A stretch of DNA of 64,000 nucleotides from Marinobacterium sp. LSUCC0821 (GCF_012848475.1 NZ_CP051666.1:1325501-1389500), one strand, 5' to 3'; shown: positions 11,856-22,677, numbered from the stretch's first letter. Translations and numbers: made by a program. The notes: generated by a model from the sequence alone, not told the origin.

Positions 11856-12676
11856 ATCTTACTCATTTAACCAAGTCACTAACCCTAGCGTTAACACTTA
11901 GCTACAGCATTAACACCCTTGCCCTCCCCTCAGAGTCACGAGTACCGGGCGGCATTGCGATTATTGAACTGGATAAAGTGACTAGCACTCAAGCCCCGGA
12001 AGCCACGCTCAACGGCCAACGTGTCATGGTGACTCAAGAGAGTGGAAAATGGCTCGCCATCGTTGGTATCCCGCTTAAGGCCAAAATCGATGAAGCTCTG
12101 ACTGTAAAAGCCGCAGGCAAAAGCTACAGCTTCAATATCAGTGATAACGACTATCCTGAACAGCGTTTGACTGGCATTCCTAGCAAGTATGTAGAGCCAG
12201 ACCCTAAGCAGGTGGCACGCTGGCGCGAGGAGTCGAAGGTTCAAAATACCGCTTACAAAACTTGGAGCGAGCCCAATGCACCGGTACTTGAACTTGCCAT
12301 GCCGGCACAGGGCCCCTACTCAAGCGCTTTTGGTCTGAAGCGCTTCTTCAATGACCAACCACGTGCGCCGCACTCTGGTTTGGATATTGCAGCACCCGAC
12401 AAATCACCTATTAAGGTGGCAGCCGCAGGAAAAGTCACTGCAGTGGGCGAGTACTTCTTCAACGGCAATACTGTCATTGTCGATCACGGCCACGGTTTAT
12501 CAACGATGTACTGTCACATGAGCCGAATTGATGTGAAGGTCGGCGACCAACTTGAGCTAGGTGAACAGATCGGCCTAGTTGGTAAAACTGGTCGAGTAAC
12601 AGGCCCACACCTTCACTGGGGAGTCAGCCTAAACAACACACGCGTAGACCCATTACTGTTTGTTAAAGCGCAATAA
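11852..12676 (+). CDS. M23 family zinc metallopeptidase, periplasmic
   Basis: This 274-residue protein has a likely signal peptide (residues 1-25, cleaved near NTLA-LP). A beta-rich N-terminal domain is followed by a C-terminal LytM/M23 domain. Metal-binding residues are visible: H174 and D178 in [10 protein letters not shown] and the HxH pair H253/H255 in GPHLHWG, with DHGHGL between. All expected ligands are present, so an active endopeptidase cleaving peptidoglycan cross-links is likely; NlpD- or EnvC-type activator roles are less likely. It overlaps xseA by four bases. Confidence 0.9.
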   Translation: MNLTHLTKSLTLALTLSYSINTLALPSESRVPGGIAIIELDKVTSTQAPEATLNGQRVMVTQESGKWLAIVGIPLKAKIDEALTVKAAGKSYSFNISDNDYPEQRLTGIPSKYVEPDPKQVARWREESKVQNTAYKTWSEPNAPVLELAMPAQGPYSSAFGLKRFFNDQPRAPHSGLDIAAPDKSPIKVAAAGKVTAVGEYFFNGNTVIVDHGHGLSTMYCHMSRIDVKVGDQLELGEQIGLVGKTGRVTGPHLHWGVSLNNTRVDPLLFVKAQ

Positions 12677-12719
12677 TGGTAGGCTTCGCGCCAAATTAAC
12701 TATCGAATAGGAAACAAGC

Positions 12720-13337
12720 ATGAAACTTGAAACGATCGAACAGCGCGCAAGTTACGGCATCGGCCGTCAGATGGGCGACCAGTTGGCACAAAATGGATTC
12801 AAAGGTGTCGATATCGAAGCCGCAGCGTTTGGTCTTAAAGCTTCATTCAACGGTGAAGAGCTACACGTAAACCCAGAAGATCTTCAAGAAGCGTTTAACG
12901 AGCTAACTAAGCGCCTTCGTGAAGAGCAGGAAAAAATGGCTGAAGAGCAGGCTGCTGAAGGCAAAAAATTCCTTGAAGAGAATGGTAAGCGCGACGGTGT
13001 AACCACGACTGAGTCTGGTCTTCAGTATGAAGTAATAACTGCAGGCGCAGCTGACGGTGCTAAACCTACAACTGCAAACAAGGTTCGCACTCACTACCAC
13101 GGTACGTTCATTGACGGCAAAGTGTTCGACAGCTCTGTTGAGCGTGGCCAGCCAATCGAATTCCCTGTAACAGGTGTCATCGCAGGCTGGACTGAAGCAC
13201 TTCAGCTCATGACTGTCGGTTCTAAATGGAAACTATTCATTCCATACAACCTTGCTTACGGTGCACAGGGCTCACCAGGCGGTATCCCTCCGTACTCAAC
13301 ACTTGTATTTGAAGTTGAACTGATCGACGTTCTGTAA
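12720..13337 (+). CDS. fklB: FKBP-type peptidyl-prolyl cis-trans isomerase (FklB-like)
   Basis: The 205-residue protein has an FKBP N-terminal dimerisation domain (about residues 1-85, starting MKLETIEQRASYGIGRQMG), a charged helix, and an FKBP domain from about 100 to 205 (VRTHYHGTFIDGKVFDSS and the GGIPPYSTLVFEVELIDVL end). There is no signal peptide, so it acts in the cytoplasm, as FklB does. GGAAA lies upstream of the ATG. The YbfF-like gene starts directly after its stop codon, so the two are probably co-translated. Confidence 0.92.
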   Translation: MKLETIEQRASYGIGRQMGDQLAQNGFKGVDIEAAAFGLKASFNGEELHVNPEDLQEAFNELTKRLREEQEKMAEEQAAEGKKFLEENGKRDGVTTTESGLQYEVITAGAADGAKPTTANKVRTHYHGTFIDGKVFDSSVERGQPIEFPVTGVIAGWTEALQLMTVGSKWKLFIPYNLAYGAQGSPGGIPPYSTLVFEVELIDVL

Positions 13338-14108
13338 GTGTCCTCTCTCTTCTTCCATCGTGGCGGTTCAGGTGAGCCGCTATTTGTACTGCATGGACTG
13401 TTCGGAACTTGGGAAAACCTAGGGGCGGCCATTAAAGAGCTGGAGAGCCAGTTCGATGTCATTGCCCCTGATATGCTCAATCACGGACGCTCACCTCATG
13501 TAGTGCCATTTAGTTATACATCGATGGCAGGAGCGGTGCTTGAACTGGCCGATCAACTTGGTATCGACCAGTTCAATATTCTTGGCCACTCAATGGGTGG
13601 CAAAATTGCAATGCAGCTGGCCCTGACTCACCCTGAGCGAATCAAAAAGCTGATCGTGGTCGATATTGCACCCGTTAAATATCCACCGCACCATACGCAG
13701 GTATTTGCAGGTCTAAATGAGGTTCCGCTCGATCAGATCAAGAGTCGTAATGAAGCAGACCAATACCTCGCGCAAAAAATTGACTCACCGGCCATTCGTG
13801 CTTTTCTATTAAAGAATCTTTACCGATTGGAGTCTGGTGGTTTTGCGTGGCGCATGAATCTACAAGCGCTAGAAGAGCACTACGATGAGATTGCTGCACC
13901 TATGATTGAGGCGCAATTTCAGAAGCCTACGCTTTTCATCAAAGGGAGCGAGTCAGACTACCTACTGCCGAAGTACACTGATGAGGTAAAAACGCGTTTC
14001 CCGAACCTAACCTTGCGAGTTATCGAAGGGGCAGGTCACTGGCCACACGCTGAGAAACCTGCAACCTTTAATCGAATCGTCACGCGCTTTCTTGAAGCGG
14101 GCGAGTAA
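13338..14108 (+). CDS. Alpha/beta hydrolase, YbfF-like esterase
   Basis: This 256-residue alpha/beta hydrolase shows the oxyanion motif HGLFGTWENL, the nucleophile elbow GHSMGG (S85), an acid residue in the KGSESDYLLP region and the catalytic histidine in GAGHWPHAEKP. The closest family I recognise is YbfF, an acyl ester and thioester esterase. The start is a GTG immediately following the fklB stop; no suitable ATG is near. It converges on bioD over a 40-bp gap with no obvious terminator. Confidence 0.87.
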   Translation: MSSLFFHRGGSGEPLFVLHGLFGTWENLGAAIKELESQFDVIAPDMLNHGRSPHVVPFSYTSMAGAVLELADQLGIDQFNILGHSMGGKIAMQLALTHPERIKKLIVVDIAPVKYPPHHTQVFAGLNEVPLDQIKSRNEADQYLAQKIDSPAIRAFLLKNLYRLESGGFAWRMNLQALEEHYDEIAAPMIEAQFQKPTLFIKGSESDYLLPKYTDEVKTRFPNLTLRVIEGAGHWPHAEKPATFNRIVTRFLEAGE

Positions 14109-14148
14109 GTTCATCGATTCATCCGAACTAGCTAGCCCTTCAATCAAC

Positions 14149-14829
14149 TCAATCTAGCAGCGTAATATCCAGATGCGCAGCCGCCTCTGACGCTAGCGGC
14201 TCTGATAGATGGGGAATCACGCCCAGACACGGCGCCGGCATCACTTGCGTTAACCATGCCAAGTTACGATCAAATTCAGACATCTCTGGATCTATAGTGT
14301 TGGCAACCCAACCGGCTATCTGCAGACCATCTCGACGTATCGCTTCAACGGTTAACAGCGCGTGATTGATACAGCCAAGCTTCATTCCAACAACGACAAT
14401 CACCGGGAACTGCAGTAACTGAGCAAGGGTCGCTAGGGATTCACGATCATTCAATGGAACCCGCCATCCGCCAGCACCTTCAACAAGCGCAAAATCATAT
14501 TTACGCATTAGTGCACCATTGATGTATGCCTGCAGGCGATCTGCTGAGATTCGAACACCCGCATCCACAGCAGCGATATGCGGTGCGATAGGCGGCTCTA
14601 GAGCAATAGGATTTACTTGCGAGTAGCTCAACTCAATCGATGACTCAGCCATCAAGGCTAGCGCATCAGCATTTCGAAGTTCACCCTCAATTAATTCACA
14701 ACCGGCAGCTACGGGTTTAAGCCCTATAGTCCCTTTACCTGAAGCAGTAGCGAGATGAAGCAGTGCACTGCTAACCAGTGTTTTTCCCGCATCAGTATCG
14801 GTACCAGTTACGAAGAAGCGCTGTTTCAT
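14149..14829 (-). CDS. bioD: Dethiobiotin synthetase
   Basis: BioD closes the ureido ring of dethiobiotin from DAPA, CO2 and ATP. The P-loop GTDTDAGKT sits at the N-terminus (residues 8-16), VEGAGGWRVPLND carries the substrate and Mg site, and GCINHALLTVEAI is typical of the family. The 226-residue length is normal. It overlaps bioC by four bases and is the last gene of the bioB-bioF-bioH-bioC-bioD operon. Confidence 0.96.
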   Translation of the reverse strand: MKQRFFVTGTDTDAGKTLVSSALLHLATASGKGTIGLKPVAAGCELIEGELRNADALALMAESSIELSYSQVNPIALEPPIAPHIAAVDAGVRISADRLQAYINGALMRKYDFALVEGAGGWRVPLNDRESLATLAQLLQFPVIVVVGMKLGCINHALLTVEAIRRDGLQIAGWVANTIDPEMSEFDRNLAWLTQVMPAPCLGVIPHLSEPLASEAAAHLDITLLD

Positions 14830-15593
14830 CGACGTCTTAACTCCATATAGTGAACTTCATAAGTCGCAGGCAACTTACCATTGCCCTTACGCATAGCCTC
14901 ATAGGCCGCATACATTGCTCGTAATGAACTCTGACCACCAAGGCCAGGACGACGCTCGGGATTGACATTATGAGCACCAAGATCGCGCAACTCACGAAGT
15001 AGCTGACGCAGCTCCTGATACTCTTCAACCTCATCAACCTGTTCATGGCGAACCAGATCAAAACCTTCGGCCAGCTTTAGCCAGTGGTCAATGTCTGCAA
15101 ATTGATTAACATGTTGATGCTTATCAGCCTGCAGCCATGCAGCACGCAACTCATGTAAGGTCTGAGGCCCCAGAGTCGCAATAAGTATTCGCGCTCCAGG
15201 CTTAGTCACTCGATACAACTCACTGAACAGTTTTTCAGGCTGTTCACTCCACTGAAGCGCAAGGCTCGACCAGATCAGATCAACTGAGTTCGAAGCCAAC
15301 GGCAATTGCTCAGCATCACCCGCGACAAATAACCCTCGGTTCGATTGTGATTTTGCGAAGTGCAACATCCCTTCAGCAAGATCTAGGTTGACCAGGAGTT
15401 TTGCCAACGGGTTCAACCAGCTATTGGCATAACCGGTACCGGAACCCAGATCGACAACCAGATTGTGATTTTCATCAGTAAGCCAATTGCGAAGCCGGTC
15501 GGCAATACGTCGCTGTAACCCCGCAACCTGATCATAGCTCGAGGCAGCACGACTAAACGAGGCGGCAACTAGACGTTTGTCACGATAAGGCAT
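14826..15593 (-). CDS. bioC: Malonyl-ACP O-methyltransferase
   Basis: BioC methylates malonyl-ACP to start pimeloyl synthesis. A class I SAM-binding motif (VVDLGSGTGYANSWL) and the later VDLIWSSLALQWSEQPE stretch are characteristic. The ATG at 15593 (MPYRDKRLVAASFSRAA) is chosen because it lies two bases after the bioH stop and matches BioC N-termini; the frame extends ten codons into bioH. This gives 255 residues, the usual length. It overlaps bioD. Confidence 0.95.
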   Translation of the reverse strand: MPYRDKRLVAASFSRAASSYDQVAGLQRRIADRLRNWLTDENHNLVVDLGSGTGYANSWLNPLAKLLVNLDLAEGMLHFAKSQSNRGLFVAGDAEQLPLASNSVDLIWSSLALQWSEQPEKLFSELYRVTKPGARILIATLGPQTLHELRAAWLQADKHQHVNQFADIDHWLKLAEGFDLVRHEQVDEVEEYQELRQLLRELRDLGAHNVNPERRPGLGGQSSLRAMYAAYEAMRKGNGKLPATYEVHYMELRRR

Positions 15594-15595
15594 TA

Positions 15596-16300
15596 TTAAT
15601 ACAACGCCTCCGCAGCGAGCCAATCATCAACTGCCACCTGACACAAATCCGGCTGATCGACAAAAAGAAGATGGGATGAATCCGCAATCAGCGTACCCGA
15701 ACAAAGCTTTGAAACCTGACTAGGAACCAACGCATCACCTGCAGCAAACAGCATTAAATGTGGTTTTACAAGGGCGGCAAACTCAGCTCGACGATCTCGA
15801 GCCAACTCAGCAAGCAACTGCCCCAAAAGCTCAGTTGGCTCCTCGAGACTATCTTTCACAATTCGGAGCAAGGCTCTGGGATCTTGACTACCTGCCACCT
15901 GCAGCGAAGCAAAGCGCTGCAGCGTTTTGGCACTATTCTGCTGGTAACTCTCAACAAACTGAGTAAAAGTCTCTTGAGGCATACCTGGCCAATCGGCCTG
16001 CTCAACAAAGAGTGGATTACTGGCAAGGAGTACCATCCCCTTAACAGCGTTTGGTTGAAAGGTTTCAAGGTCAAGCAAGAACTCACCACCCAATGACCAG
16101 CCAACCCAGATCGCAGGAGCTGAAACGTGCTGGGCAAGCAATTCAGAACGTTCGTCAGGTGTCAGCAACCGTTGAGCTTCGAGATCTGGCACATTGACTG
16201 GACAAAGATCGAAGCGATCAGAGAAACACTCAAGCCAGCGACCTAAAAGATCCCCACGCACGCCCCAACCTGTGAGGTAGGCTAAAACCGGTTTAGACAC
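15596..16300 (-). CDS. bioH: Pimeloyl-ACP methyl ester carboxylesterase
   Basis: BioH hydrolyses pimeloyl-ACP methyl ester, ending the pimelate stage. The nucleophile elbow is GWSLGG with S69; an aspartate in FAAGDALVP and a histidine in [10 protein letters not shown] complete the triad. The 234-residue chain is slightly shorter than E. coli BioH (256) and diverged, so the name relies on its place inside the operon. It starts with GTG and overlaps the bioF 3' end by eight bases. Confidence 0.88.
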   Translation of the reverse strand: MSKPVLAYLTGWGVRGDLLGRWLECFSDRFDLCPVNVPDLEAQRLLTPDERSELLAQHVSAPAIWVGWSLGGEFLLDLETFQPNAVKGMVLLASNPLFVEQADWPGMPQETFTQFVESYQQNSAKTLQRFASLQVAGSQDPRALLRIVKDSLEEPTELLGQLLAELARDRRAEFAALVKPHLMLFAAGDALVPSQVSKLCSGTLIADSSHLLFVDQPDLCQVAVDDWLAAEALY

Positions 16301-17501
16301 TCGCAGACCTCTGCAGTTTTTGAGTATTTAATCCATCCAACAAACCTCGGTGCTTCTCCAAGGCAGCAAGAAGTCGATCAACCTGCGCTTCGGTGTGGGC
16401 TGCAGAGAGTGTAATGCGCAGGCGCGCAGTCCCTTGTGGAACCGTCGGCGGTCGAATCGCCCCAACAAACAGCCCCTCACCTTCAAGTGCGCGACTCAGT
16501 GACATGGCCAGCGCAGATTCACCGATCTGGATTGGCTGAATCGCTGTATCTGAATCCATCAAGTTGTAGCCAAGTGCTGAAACACCTTCACGAAAACGCG
16601 TAATCAAACTCTTAAGGTGTTCACGACGCCAGCTCTCTGACTCGATAATTTTAAGACTCTCAAGCGTTGCTGCAGCAACAGCAGGCGGCATCGCTGTGGT
16701 GTAAATATAGGGACGTGCGAATTGAATCAGATACTCAATTAACGTCTCACTGCCCGCCACAAAGGCGCCAGCGGTCCCAGCTGCTTTACCCAGCGTTCCG
16801 ATTAATACAGGAACCTGCTGCTGTGATAGTCCAAACTGCTCCACACAACCAGCACCTTTCGCACCCAAACAGCCAAAACCGTGTGCATCATCAACTACTA
16901 AATGTGCGTTCTGTTTTTGACAGAGTTCAGCAAGTTCCGGAAGGGGCGCGATATCGCCATCCATACTGAAAACACCATCAGTCACGAGAATTCGACGACC
17001 ACTATCATCACTTGTCAGCTGTTGTTCTGCAGAGGCGACATCAGCATGCTGAAAACGTTTAAATTTAGCACCGCTGAGCAGACCACCATCCAAAAGAGAG
17101 GCATGATTAAGGCGATCTTCCAACACCAAATCACCACGATCAACCAGTGCACTGAGTGCGCCAAGGTTGGCCATGTAGCCTGTTGAGAAGAGCAGAACAC
17201 GATCGCGACCGGTCATTTCAGCAAGGGCATCTTCAAGTTGATGGTGTGCAGCCGAGTGACCCAATACGAGATGCGATGCGCCACTGCCATTACCAAATTT
17301 TTCCACGCCTGCGATGAACGCTTTGGATATACGCGGGTCAGCCGCCAGACCAAGATAGTCGTTAGAACAAAATCCCAAATAGGACTTACCCTCAACAACC
17401 ACCTCAGGGCCCTGAGTTGATTCAATAACTCGGCGACGACGATAGAGTGATGCCGCTTCTCGCTCTTGCAGCGCCGGCTGCAAGAGTTGGTCTAGCATCA
17501 T
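16293..17501 (-). CDS. bioF: 8-Amino-7-oxononanoate synthase
   Basis: BioF is a PLP enzyme that condenses pimeloyl-ACP with L-alanine. The cofactor lysine is K239 in [13 protein letters not shown], with VDDAHGFG holding the PLP-contacting aspartate and histidine. The N-terminal [15 protein letters not shown] segment is typical of the alpha-oxoamine synthase family. The length, 402 residues, is slightly above E. coli BioF. Two adjacent ATG codons could start it. It begins three bases after the bioB stop. Confidence 0.97.
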   Translation of the reverse strand: MMLDQLLQPALQEREAASLYRRRRVIESTQGPEVVVEGKSYLGFCSNDYLGLAADPRISKAFIAGVEKFGNGSGASHLVLGHSAAHHQLEDALAEMTGRDRVLLFSTGYMANLGALSALVDRGDLVLEDRLNHASLLDGGLLSGAKFKRFQHADVASAEQQLTSDDSGRRILVTDGVFSMDGDIAPLPELAELCQKQNAHLVVDDAHGFGCLGAKGAGCVEQFGLSQQQVPVLIGTLGKAAGTAGAFVAGSETLIEYLIQFARPYIYTTAMPPAVAAATLESLKIIESESWRREHLKSLITRFREGVSALGYNLMDSDTAIQPIQIGESALAMSLSRALEGEGLFVGAIRPPTVPQGTARLRITLSAAHTEAQVDRLLAALEKHRGLLDGLNTQKLQRSASV

Positions 17502-17503
17502 AC

Positions 17504-18553
17504 TCAGTGACTCGCGTCGTAAAACTTCTGATTATCTTGGTGATTCTGAATCTTCTGCTGAAGATGTGCAGCCTGGCTTGAATCATCCTCTTCTATACGC
17601 TGTTCCGGACGAAGACCCAGACGTTTGAAGAGCTGAAGATCACGGTGAGCTTCTGGGTTTGGTGTCGTCAGTAGACACTCACCGTAGAAAATCGAGTTTG
17701 CACCGGCAAAGAACGCCATCGCTTGCAACTCATCACTCATACTCTCACGACCAGCAGATAGACGTACGTGAGATTTTGACATCAGGATACGCGCGACCGC
17801 GATGTTGCGAACAAACTCAAGTGGATCCAAATCCTCCACCTCGGCAAGCGGTGTCCCATCAACCTTAACAAGCATATTAATAGGCACAGACTCTGGCGGC
17901 ACTGGCAAGTTAGCAAGCTGCTGAAGCAGACCAATACGGTCGTTAACCGTTTCACCCATGCCTAGGATACCGCCGCTACAGATTTTCATACCTGAGTCAC
18001 GCACATGCTGGAGCGTATCTAGACGATCTTGGTAGCTGCGCGTTGTGATAATTTTGTCGTAGAACTCAGGCGAGGTATCAAGATTATGGTTGTAGTAATC
18101 TAGACCCGCCTCAGCCAGTTCATCGGCCTGTTCTGGCTTCAACATCCCCAACGTCATGCAGGTCTCAAGACCCATCTCACGAACACCGCGAACCATCTGA
18201 AGGATATATGGCATGTCGCGATCAGTAGGATGTTTCCAAGCAGCGCCCATACAGAAACGGGTCGCACCTGTCTCTTTAGCCTGTTTCGCTTTATTGAGGA
18301 CAGCCTCTACTTCCATCAGTCGCTGTTTTTCAAGACCCGTATCGTAATGCGCACTCTGCGGGCAGTACTTACAATCTTCTGGACAAGATCCCGTTTTGAT
18401 AGAGAGTAGCGTGCTGACCTGAACCTCATTCGGGTTGAAGTTTTCACGGTGCACCGTCTGCGCCTTGAATAGGAGATCATTAAAAGGGAGGTCAAATAAC
18501 GCCTGAATCTCCTCTTTAGACCAAACCTTTTTCTCATTCACAACATTTTGCAT
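17504..18553 (-). CDS. bioB: Biotin synthase
   Basis: BioB is a radical SAM enzyme that inserts sulfur into dethiobiotin. The cluster-binding motif is C57-PED-C61-KY-C64, followed by [12 protein letters not shown] and the arginine-containing [10 protein letters not shown] region that ligates the second iron-sulfur cluster. The 349-residue length is normal. It is the first gene of the biotin operon and is divergent from comF across 93 bp, where the operon promoter must lie; I could not assign a BirA operator there. Confidence 0.98.
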   Translation of the reverse strand: MQNVVNEKKVWSKEEIQALFDLPFNDLLFKAQTVHRENFNPNEVQVSTLLSIKTGSCPEDCKYCPQSAHYDTGLEKQRLMEVEAVLNKAKQAKETGATRFCMGAAWKHPTDRDMPYILQMVRGVREMGLETCMTLGMLKPEQADELAEAGLDYYNHNLDTSPEFYDKIITTRSYQDRLDTLQHVRDSGMKICSGGILGMGETVNDRIGLLQQLANLPVPPESVPINMLVKVDGTPLAEVEDLDPLEFVRNIAVARILMSKSHVRLSAGRESMSDELQAMAFFAGANSIFYGECLLTTPNPEAHRDLQLFKRLGLRPEQRIEEDDSSQAAHLQQKIQNHQDNQKFYDASH

Positions 18554-18646
18554 TTTTTGGGTCTCTATCTAGACTGAATCTTGAGGCTACAGGAAGTAGC
18601 AAAAACGATGTGCGCATCTTAACTCAGCAGGGAATGCTGTCAACTT

Positions 18647-19339
18647 ATGAATATATCCGACGTTTACAAGTGGTTACTAAACAACCAATTCTGTCCGCTC
18701 TGTGATCTCCCTAAAGAGGATGGATCACCAATCTGTTCAAGCTGTAATAGCAACCTACACCGCAACGCTAAACAGTGCAGACGCTGTGCAATACCCCTGA
18801 CAACAGACGCAAGCACATGCGATAGCTGCAAAAATCAATCACCGGTATTTGATCAAGCATTTGCTCCACTACTCTATCGCTTCCCACTTCCCAGTCTATT
18901 TCATCAAATTAAACAGGGTAAAAACCCGGAGCAGTTGAACTGGATGGGAGAACTACTAGCCGACGAGTTTCTATCCAGATGGGAGTTAGATAATCGGTTT
19001 ACTATCATGGCGATCCCAATGCACCCGATAGACCAGGTGATTAGGGGATTCAATCAGACAGAGATCTTCGTCAAAAAACTCGCGCAAAAGAGTGGCCTTG
19101 GGATCAGCAGAGCACTAAAGAAGCCGATTAAAACAAAACACCAAGCGGGCCTTAAACGCACCGAGCGACTCAAGAACTTGGAGCTACCCTATCAGGTATG
19201 CGGAACAGTCCCTGAACGCGTGATTCTGATTGACGACATCCACACCACCGGAGCCACGCTAAACGCTGCAAGCAGGGCTTTAAAATTAGCGGGGAGTAAG
19301 GAGATTATCGCCCTGACACTCTGCCGTACGCCTTACTAA
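18647..19339 (+). CDS. comF: ComF family phosphoribosyltransferase-like protein
   Basis: The 230-residue protein has an N-terminal zinc-finger-like region with CPLCDLPKEDGSPICSSC and a second pair CRRC/CDSC (residues about 17-62), then a type I phosphoribosyltransferase domain with the PRPP motif VILIDDIHTTGATL. ComF proteins take part in DNA uptake and natural transformation in some bacteria. Its position divergent from bioB is common in gammaproteobacteria. The ribosome binding site is weak. Confidence 0.93.
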   Translation: MNISDVYKWLLNNQFCPLCDLPKEDGSPICSSCNSNLHRNAKQCRRCAIPLTTDASTCDSCKNQSPVFDQAFAPLLYRFPLPSLFHQIKQGKNPEQLNWMGELLADEFLSRWELDNRFTIMAIPMHPIDQVIRGFNQTEIFVKKLAQKSGLGISRALKKPIKTKHQAGLKRTERLKNLELPYQVCGTVPERVILIDDIHTTGATLNAASRALKLAGSKEIIALTLCRTPY

Positions 19340-19360
19340 AACCCCTTCACAGTCAAATCC

Positions 19361-19407
19361 AAACACTGACAATCCTAAACACTGACAATCCTAAACACTG
19401 ACAAATC
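19361..19407. repeat. 16-bp tandem repeat, about 2.9 copies
   Basis: The unit AAACACTGACAATCCT occurs twice exactly and a third time partially (AAACACTGACAAATC) in the short comF-trmO gap. It may be slippage-prone spacer; no function is evident. Confidence 0.85.
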
Positions 19408-19455
19408 GGGACGAAGCGGCCATAATCGAATCACTAAGATCTGATATAGACCGCC

Positions 19456-20166
19456 ATGCTCGAAATTGAACCTATTGGATACATACAAAGCCCGTTTGGT
19501 GAGAAGTTTGGTGCGCCACGCCAACCAGGGCTTGCCCCCTCAGTTCGCTCATACATTGAGCTGGTAGAGCCCTATAACGACCCCGACGCGCTGCGCGGAA
19601 TAGTGCAGTGCTCACATCTCTGGCTGATCTTTCACTTTAGCGAAACGGCAAAAGCTGGCTGGAAACCTCTCACTCGCCCACCACGCCTTGGTGGCAATGA
19701 GAAGCTTGGCGTCTATGCAACTCGCTCTACACATCGGCCCAATGCACTTGGTTTATCCGCAGTGAAACTCGAATCGGTTGAGACCATAGGCACCAAAAGA
19801 CGCTTGGTGATCTCTGGAGCAGATCTAATCAACGGCACCCCGATTATCGATATCAAGCCCTACATCCCCTATGCGGATTGTATTGCAGAGGCGCAATACC
19901 CAGGTATGGAGCAGCCACACGCCCTGAACCTGCCCGTCAATTTTTTGGATCAGGCCCAGCGATTTATTACCAGCTTAGAAAAGCGGGTAGCTGATGAGTT
20001 GTCCTCTCTGATTAGCGAGGTGCTAAAGCAGGATCCTCGTCCAGCCTATCAACGCGATGAGCTTCGCATTTACGGTGTTGAGCTCGCCTCTCACAATGTG
20101 AAATTTAGAATCAGCGAGGTCGCTATCGAAGTGATAGATATCAAGCCCATCGCGCGATCGCTCTGA
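19456..20166 (+). CDS. trmO: tRNA (N6-threonylcarbamoyladenosine-37) methyltransferase TrmO
   Basis: TrmO (also TsaA, YaeB) methylates t6A37 in tRNA-Thr using SAM. The 236-residue product starts LEIEPIGYIQSPFGEKFGAPRQPGLAP, as in the family, with THRPNALGLSAVKLE and DIKPYIPYADC as conserved motifs in the beta-barrel domain (residues 1-140). The smaller C-terminal domain (about 165-230) with RPAYQRDELRIYGV is also present. Confidence 0.95.
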   Translation: MLEIEPIGYIQSPFGEKFGAPRQPGLAPSVRSYIELVEPYNDPDALRGIVQCSHLWLIFHFSETAKAGWKPLTRPPRLGGNEKLGVYATRSTHRPNALGLSAVKLESVETIGTKRRLVISGADLINGTPIIDIKPYIPYADCIAEAQYPGMEQPHALNLPVNFLDQAQRFITSLEKRVADELSSLISEVLKQDPRPAYQRDELRIYGVELASHNVKFRISEVAIEVIDIKPIARSL

Positions 20167-20208
20167 TATGATCTACCCACTCAGAAAAACCACTGGAGAT
20201 ACTTAAGC

Positions 20209-21171
20209 ATGAGTAGTGACATCCAATCTCGCCTTGCACACATGCCTGTTGCACTATTTGCGACAGTGATGGGGCTTGCAGGTCTTACCCTAGCTTGGCG
20301 AAAAGCGACGGAAGCACTAGGCGTTTCAGATATTGTTTGGCAGGTGCTACTGGTATTCACTGCTGTGACACTCGCCAGCCTTGCGATTAGCTATCTACTC
20401 AAAATGCGTCGCCATCCAAATGAGGTGATCGCTGAGTTTATGCACCCTATTAAGATCAGCTTCTTTCCCGCCTTCTCAATCGGTTTAATGTTAATTGCGG
20501 TAGCCATTGCAGACAGTATGACCCAGTTGGCAACCTTTATCTGGGGACTTGGAGCGCTAATTCAGATCACCCTCACTCTATATCTAATGAATCAGTGGAT
20601 TAACCACTCTCGTTGGCAAGTACAACACACCACGCCGGCTTGGTTCATTCCAATTGTGGGTAACATCATCGCACCCATTGCAGGCGTTGAACTTGGCTTT
20701 ACCGAGGTGAGTTGGTTCTTTTTCTCAGTCGGCATCTTCTACTGGGTTATTTTGAAAGCCTTAGTCTTCAACCGAATTATTTTCCACGATGCTATCCCTG
20801 AGCGCTTACAGCCAACGCTATTTATAATGATTGCACCGCCTGCTGTCGGATTTGTGGCTTATGTAAAACTGAATGGTGGCATCGATAACTTTGCACACAT
20901 TCTCTACTACTCATCGCTCTTCCTTATTCTACTGATGATTGTGCAGTTACCGCGCTTTAGAAAACTGCCATTCTTTGTGAGCTGGTGGGCCTACTCATTC
21001 CCCTTAGCTGCTTTTACGATCGGTACTGAGATGATGCTACTGCACAGTAACTCTCTCTTCTTCCACACGCTCAGTCTATTCTCACTCACTGTGCTTTCAC
21101 TGTTGCTAGCTCTGCTGGTATTTAAAACCATTCGTGGTTTGATCACAGGGGCACTTCTACAGCCGGAATGA
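20209..21171 (+). CDS. SLAC1/TehA-type anion channel or C4-dicarboxylate transporter family protein
   Basis: The 320-residue polytopic protein has about ten membrane segments. MPVALFATVMGLAGLTLAW near the start and TPAWFIPIVGNIIAPIAG are typical of the TehA/SLAC1 fold, in which a gating phenylalanine lines the pore. TehA homologues have been linked to tellurite resistance, but SLAC1-type anion permeation is the more general role. An inner-membrane location is expected. It precedes the cryptochrome operon by 49 bp on the same strand. Confidence 0.88.
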   Translation: MSSDIQSRLAHMPVALFATVMGLAGLTLAWRKATEALGVSDIVWQVLLVFTAVTLASLAISYLLKMRRHPNEVIAEFMHPIKISFFPAFSIGLMLIAVAIADSMTQLATFIWGLGALIQITLTLYLMNQWINHSRWQVQHTTPAWFIPIVGNIIAPIAGVELGFTEVSWFFFSVGIFYWVILKALVFNRIIFHDAIPERLQPTLFIMIAPPAVGFVAYVKLNGGIDNFAHILYYSSLFLILLMIVQLPRFRKLPFFVSWWAYSFPLAAFTIGTEMMLLHSNSLFFHTLSLFSLTVLSLLLALLVFKTIRGLITGALLQPE

Positions 21172-21220
21172 TCGAATCGGCCAACTTTTCCGTAACAGGG
21201 ACATAGTTAAGGAATTACCT

Positions 21221-22534
21221 GTGTCCCAATCTTCTCTGCTCTGGTTTAGCAATAATCTTCGACTCGACGATAACGCTGTTTTCAAAGCGGTCGAAGATGA
21301 CTCCAAGCTTCACTGCATCTACATTCAAGACCCAAAAACCGAGCACTTCTTTCATCTTGGCGAGAAGCAATTGGGCACACATCGAGCTAGGTTTTTAGAG
21401 CAGACAATCACGACGCTCGACCAACAGCTATCGACACTTGGCCAATGCCTTCACTCTATTGAAGGCGACTACTTAGAGTCCCTAACCCAGCTGGTTCAGC
21501 AACACTCAATCGATAAAATTGTCACCTCAAGGCATACAGGCATTTATGAACAACAGGCGATCAAGGAGATCGCATCACGTTTCCCTCATCTTCAGATAGT
21601 CGTGATTGAGACAGCCACACTCTTTAGTGAGGCGCAGCTACCCTTTGCTATCACCGATATTGATAAGAGTTTTACGCCATTTAGAAAGCGAGTTGAGGAG
21701 CTGGCCATCGATCTACCGATTAGTGCACCCTCTCTCTTGCCACCACCTATCTACCATAAAGATAGAATCACACCGGTAGAGCCCTCAGAAGGTTTTCACG
21801 GGGGCGAAGTTGCAGCATTAGCTCACCTAGAGAGCTATTTGAGTAGCGATGCACCGCTGAGTTACAAAGAGACCAGAAACGCTCTCGATGATTGGCCAAG
21901 TTCAACAAAACTAAGCCCTTGGTTAGCTACCGGCGCCCTCTCATGCAGACGCGTCATAGCAAGACTCCGCGAGTATGAATCCCAAAACGGGGCCAACGAA
22001 TCGACCTACTGGATTAAATTCGAGCTCCTATGGCGTGAGTACTTTCAGTGGTATGCACACCGATGGGGCAAGCGCCTGTACGCATTTAAAGGACCACACA
22101 ATCGCAACCCACTCACCAGTTATTATACCCAGCGATTTCGCTCTTGGCGTGAGGGGCACACACCCTACCCGATCATTAATGCGGCAATGAAACAGCTTAA
22201 GGCAACAGGCTATATGTCAAACCGTGCTCGCCAACTTGTAGCTAGTTGCCTTGTGCATGAACTTGCTATCGATTGGCGCTATGGGGCTGAGTATTTTGAA
22301 CAACAGTTACTCGATTTCGATATCGCAAGTAACTGGGGAAATTGGCAGTACCTCGCCGGTGTCGGAGCAGACCCTCGAGGTCATAGACAGTTTAATCTGG
22401 AAAAGCAGACCGAAATTTACGATCCCGAACACCTATTTATCGAGACCTGGCAAGGCAATAAGGATTGTCAGAGCACAGATCAGTTTGACTACTACGGCGA
22501 TCCAATCTGGCCCACGCAAGAGGGAGGTCGTTGA
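21221..22534 (+). CDS. Cryptochrome DASH / DASH-type photolyase
   Basis: This FAD-binding photolyase-family protein has an N-terminal antenna domain ([17 protein letters not shown]) and a C-terminal FAD domain (about residues 200-430). The segment [20 protein letters not shown] followed by EKQTEIYDP is characteristic of the DASH class, as is [20 protein letters not shown] proteins repair cyclobutane dimers in single-stranded DNA and may have signalling roles. The start is GTG with AAGGA about eight bases upstream. Its TGA overlaps the ATG of the DUF2256 gene. Confidence 0.93.
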   Translation: MSQSSLLWFSNNLRLDDNAVFKAVEDDSKLHCIYIQDPKTEHFFHLGEKQLGTHRARFLEQTITTLDQQLSTLGQCLHSIEGDYLESLTQLVQQHSIDKIVTSRHTGIYEQQAIKEIASRFPHLQIVVIETATLFSEAQLPFAITDIDKSFTPFRKRVEELAIDLPISAPSLLPPPIYHKDRITPVEPSEGFHGGEVAALAHLESYLSSDAPLSYKETRNALDDWPSSTKLSPWLATGALSCRRVIARLREYESQNGANESTYWIKFELLWREYFQWYAHRWGKRLYAFKGPHNRNPLTSYYTQRFRSWREGHTPYPIINAAMKQLKATGYMSNRARQLVASCLVHELAIDWRYGAEYFEQQLLDFDIASNWGNWQYLAGVGADPRGHRQFNLEKQTEIYDPEHLFIETWQGNKDCQSTDQFDYYGDPIWPTQEGGR

Positions 22535-22677
22535 TGCATCATAAACAGACGCTCCCATCAAAAGAGTGTGAACATTGCCAACGCCCCTTCAATTGGCGCA
22601 AAAAGTGGGCTCGTGATTGGGTTCAGGTACGATACTGTTCTGAACGCTGTAAACGCGAGGCGAAAAAGAGTCGATGA
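22534..22677 (+). CDS. DUF2256 zinc-ribbon-like small protein
   Basis: This 47-residue protein begins [19 protein letters not shown] and contains two CxxC-type pairs: CEHC at residues 12-15, and C35/C39 in YCSERCK. The [15 protein letters not shown] core matches DUF2256, a small family often found beside photolyase-like genes. Four cysteines suggest a zinc site. Both ends overlap their neighbours: the start overlaps the DASH stop, and the end overlaps the start of the next gene (ATGA). Translation of the three is therefore coupled. Function is unknown. Confidence 0.93.
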   Translation: MHHKQTLPSKECEHCQRPFNWRKKWARDWVQVRYCSERCKREAKKSR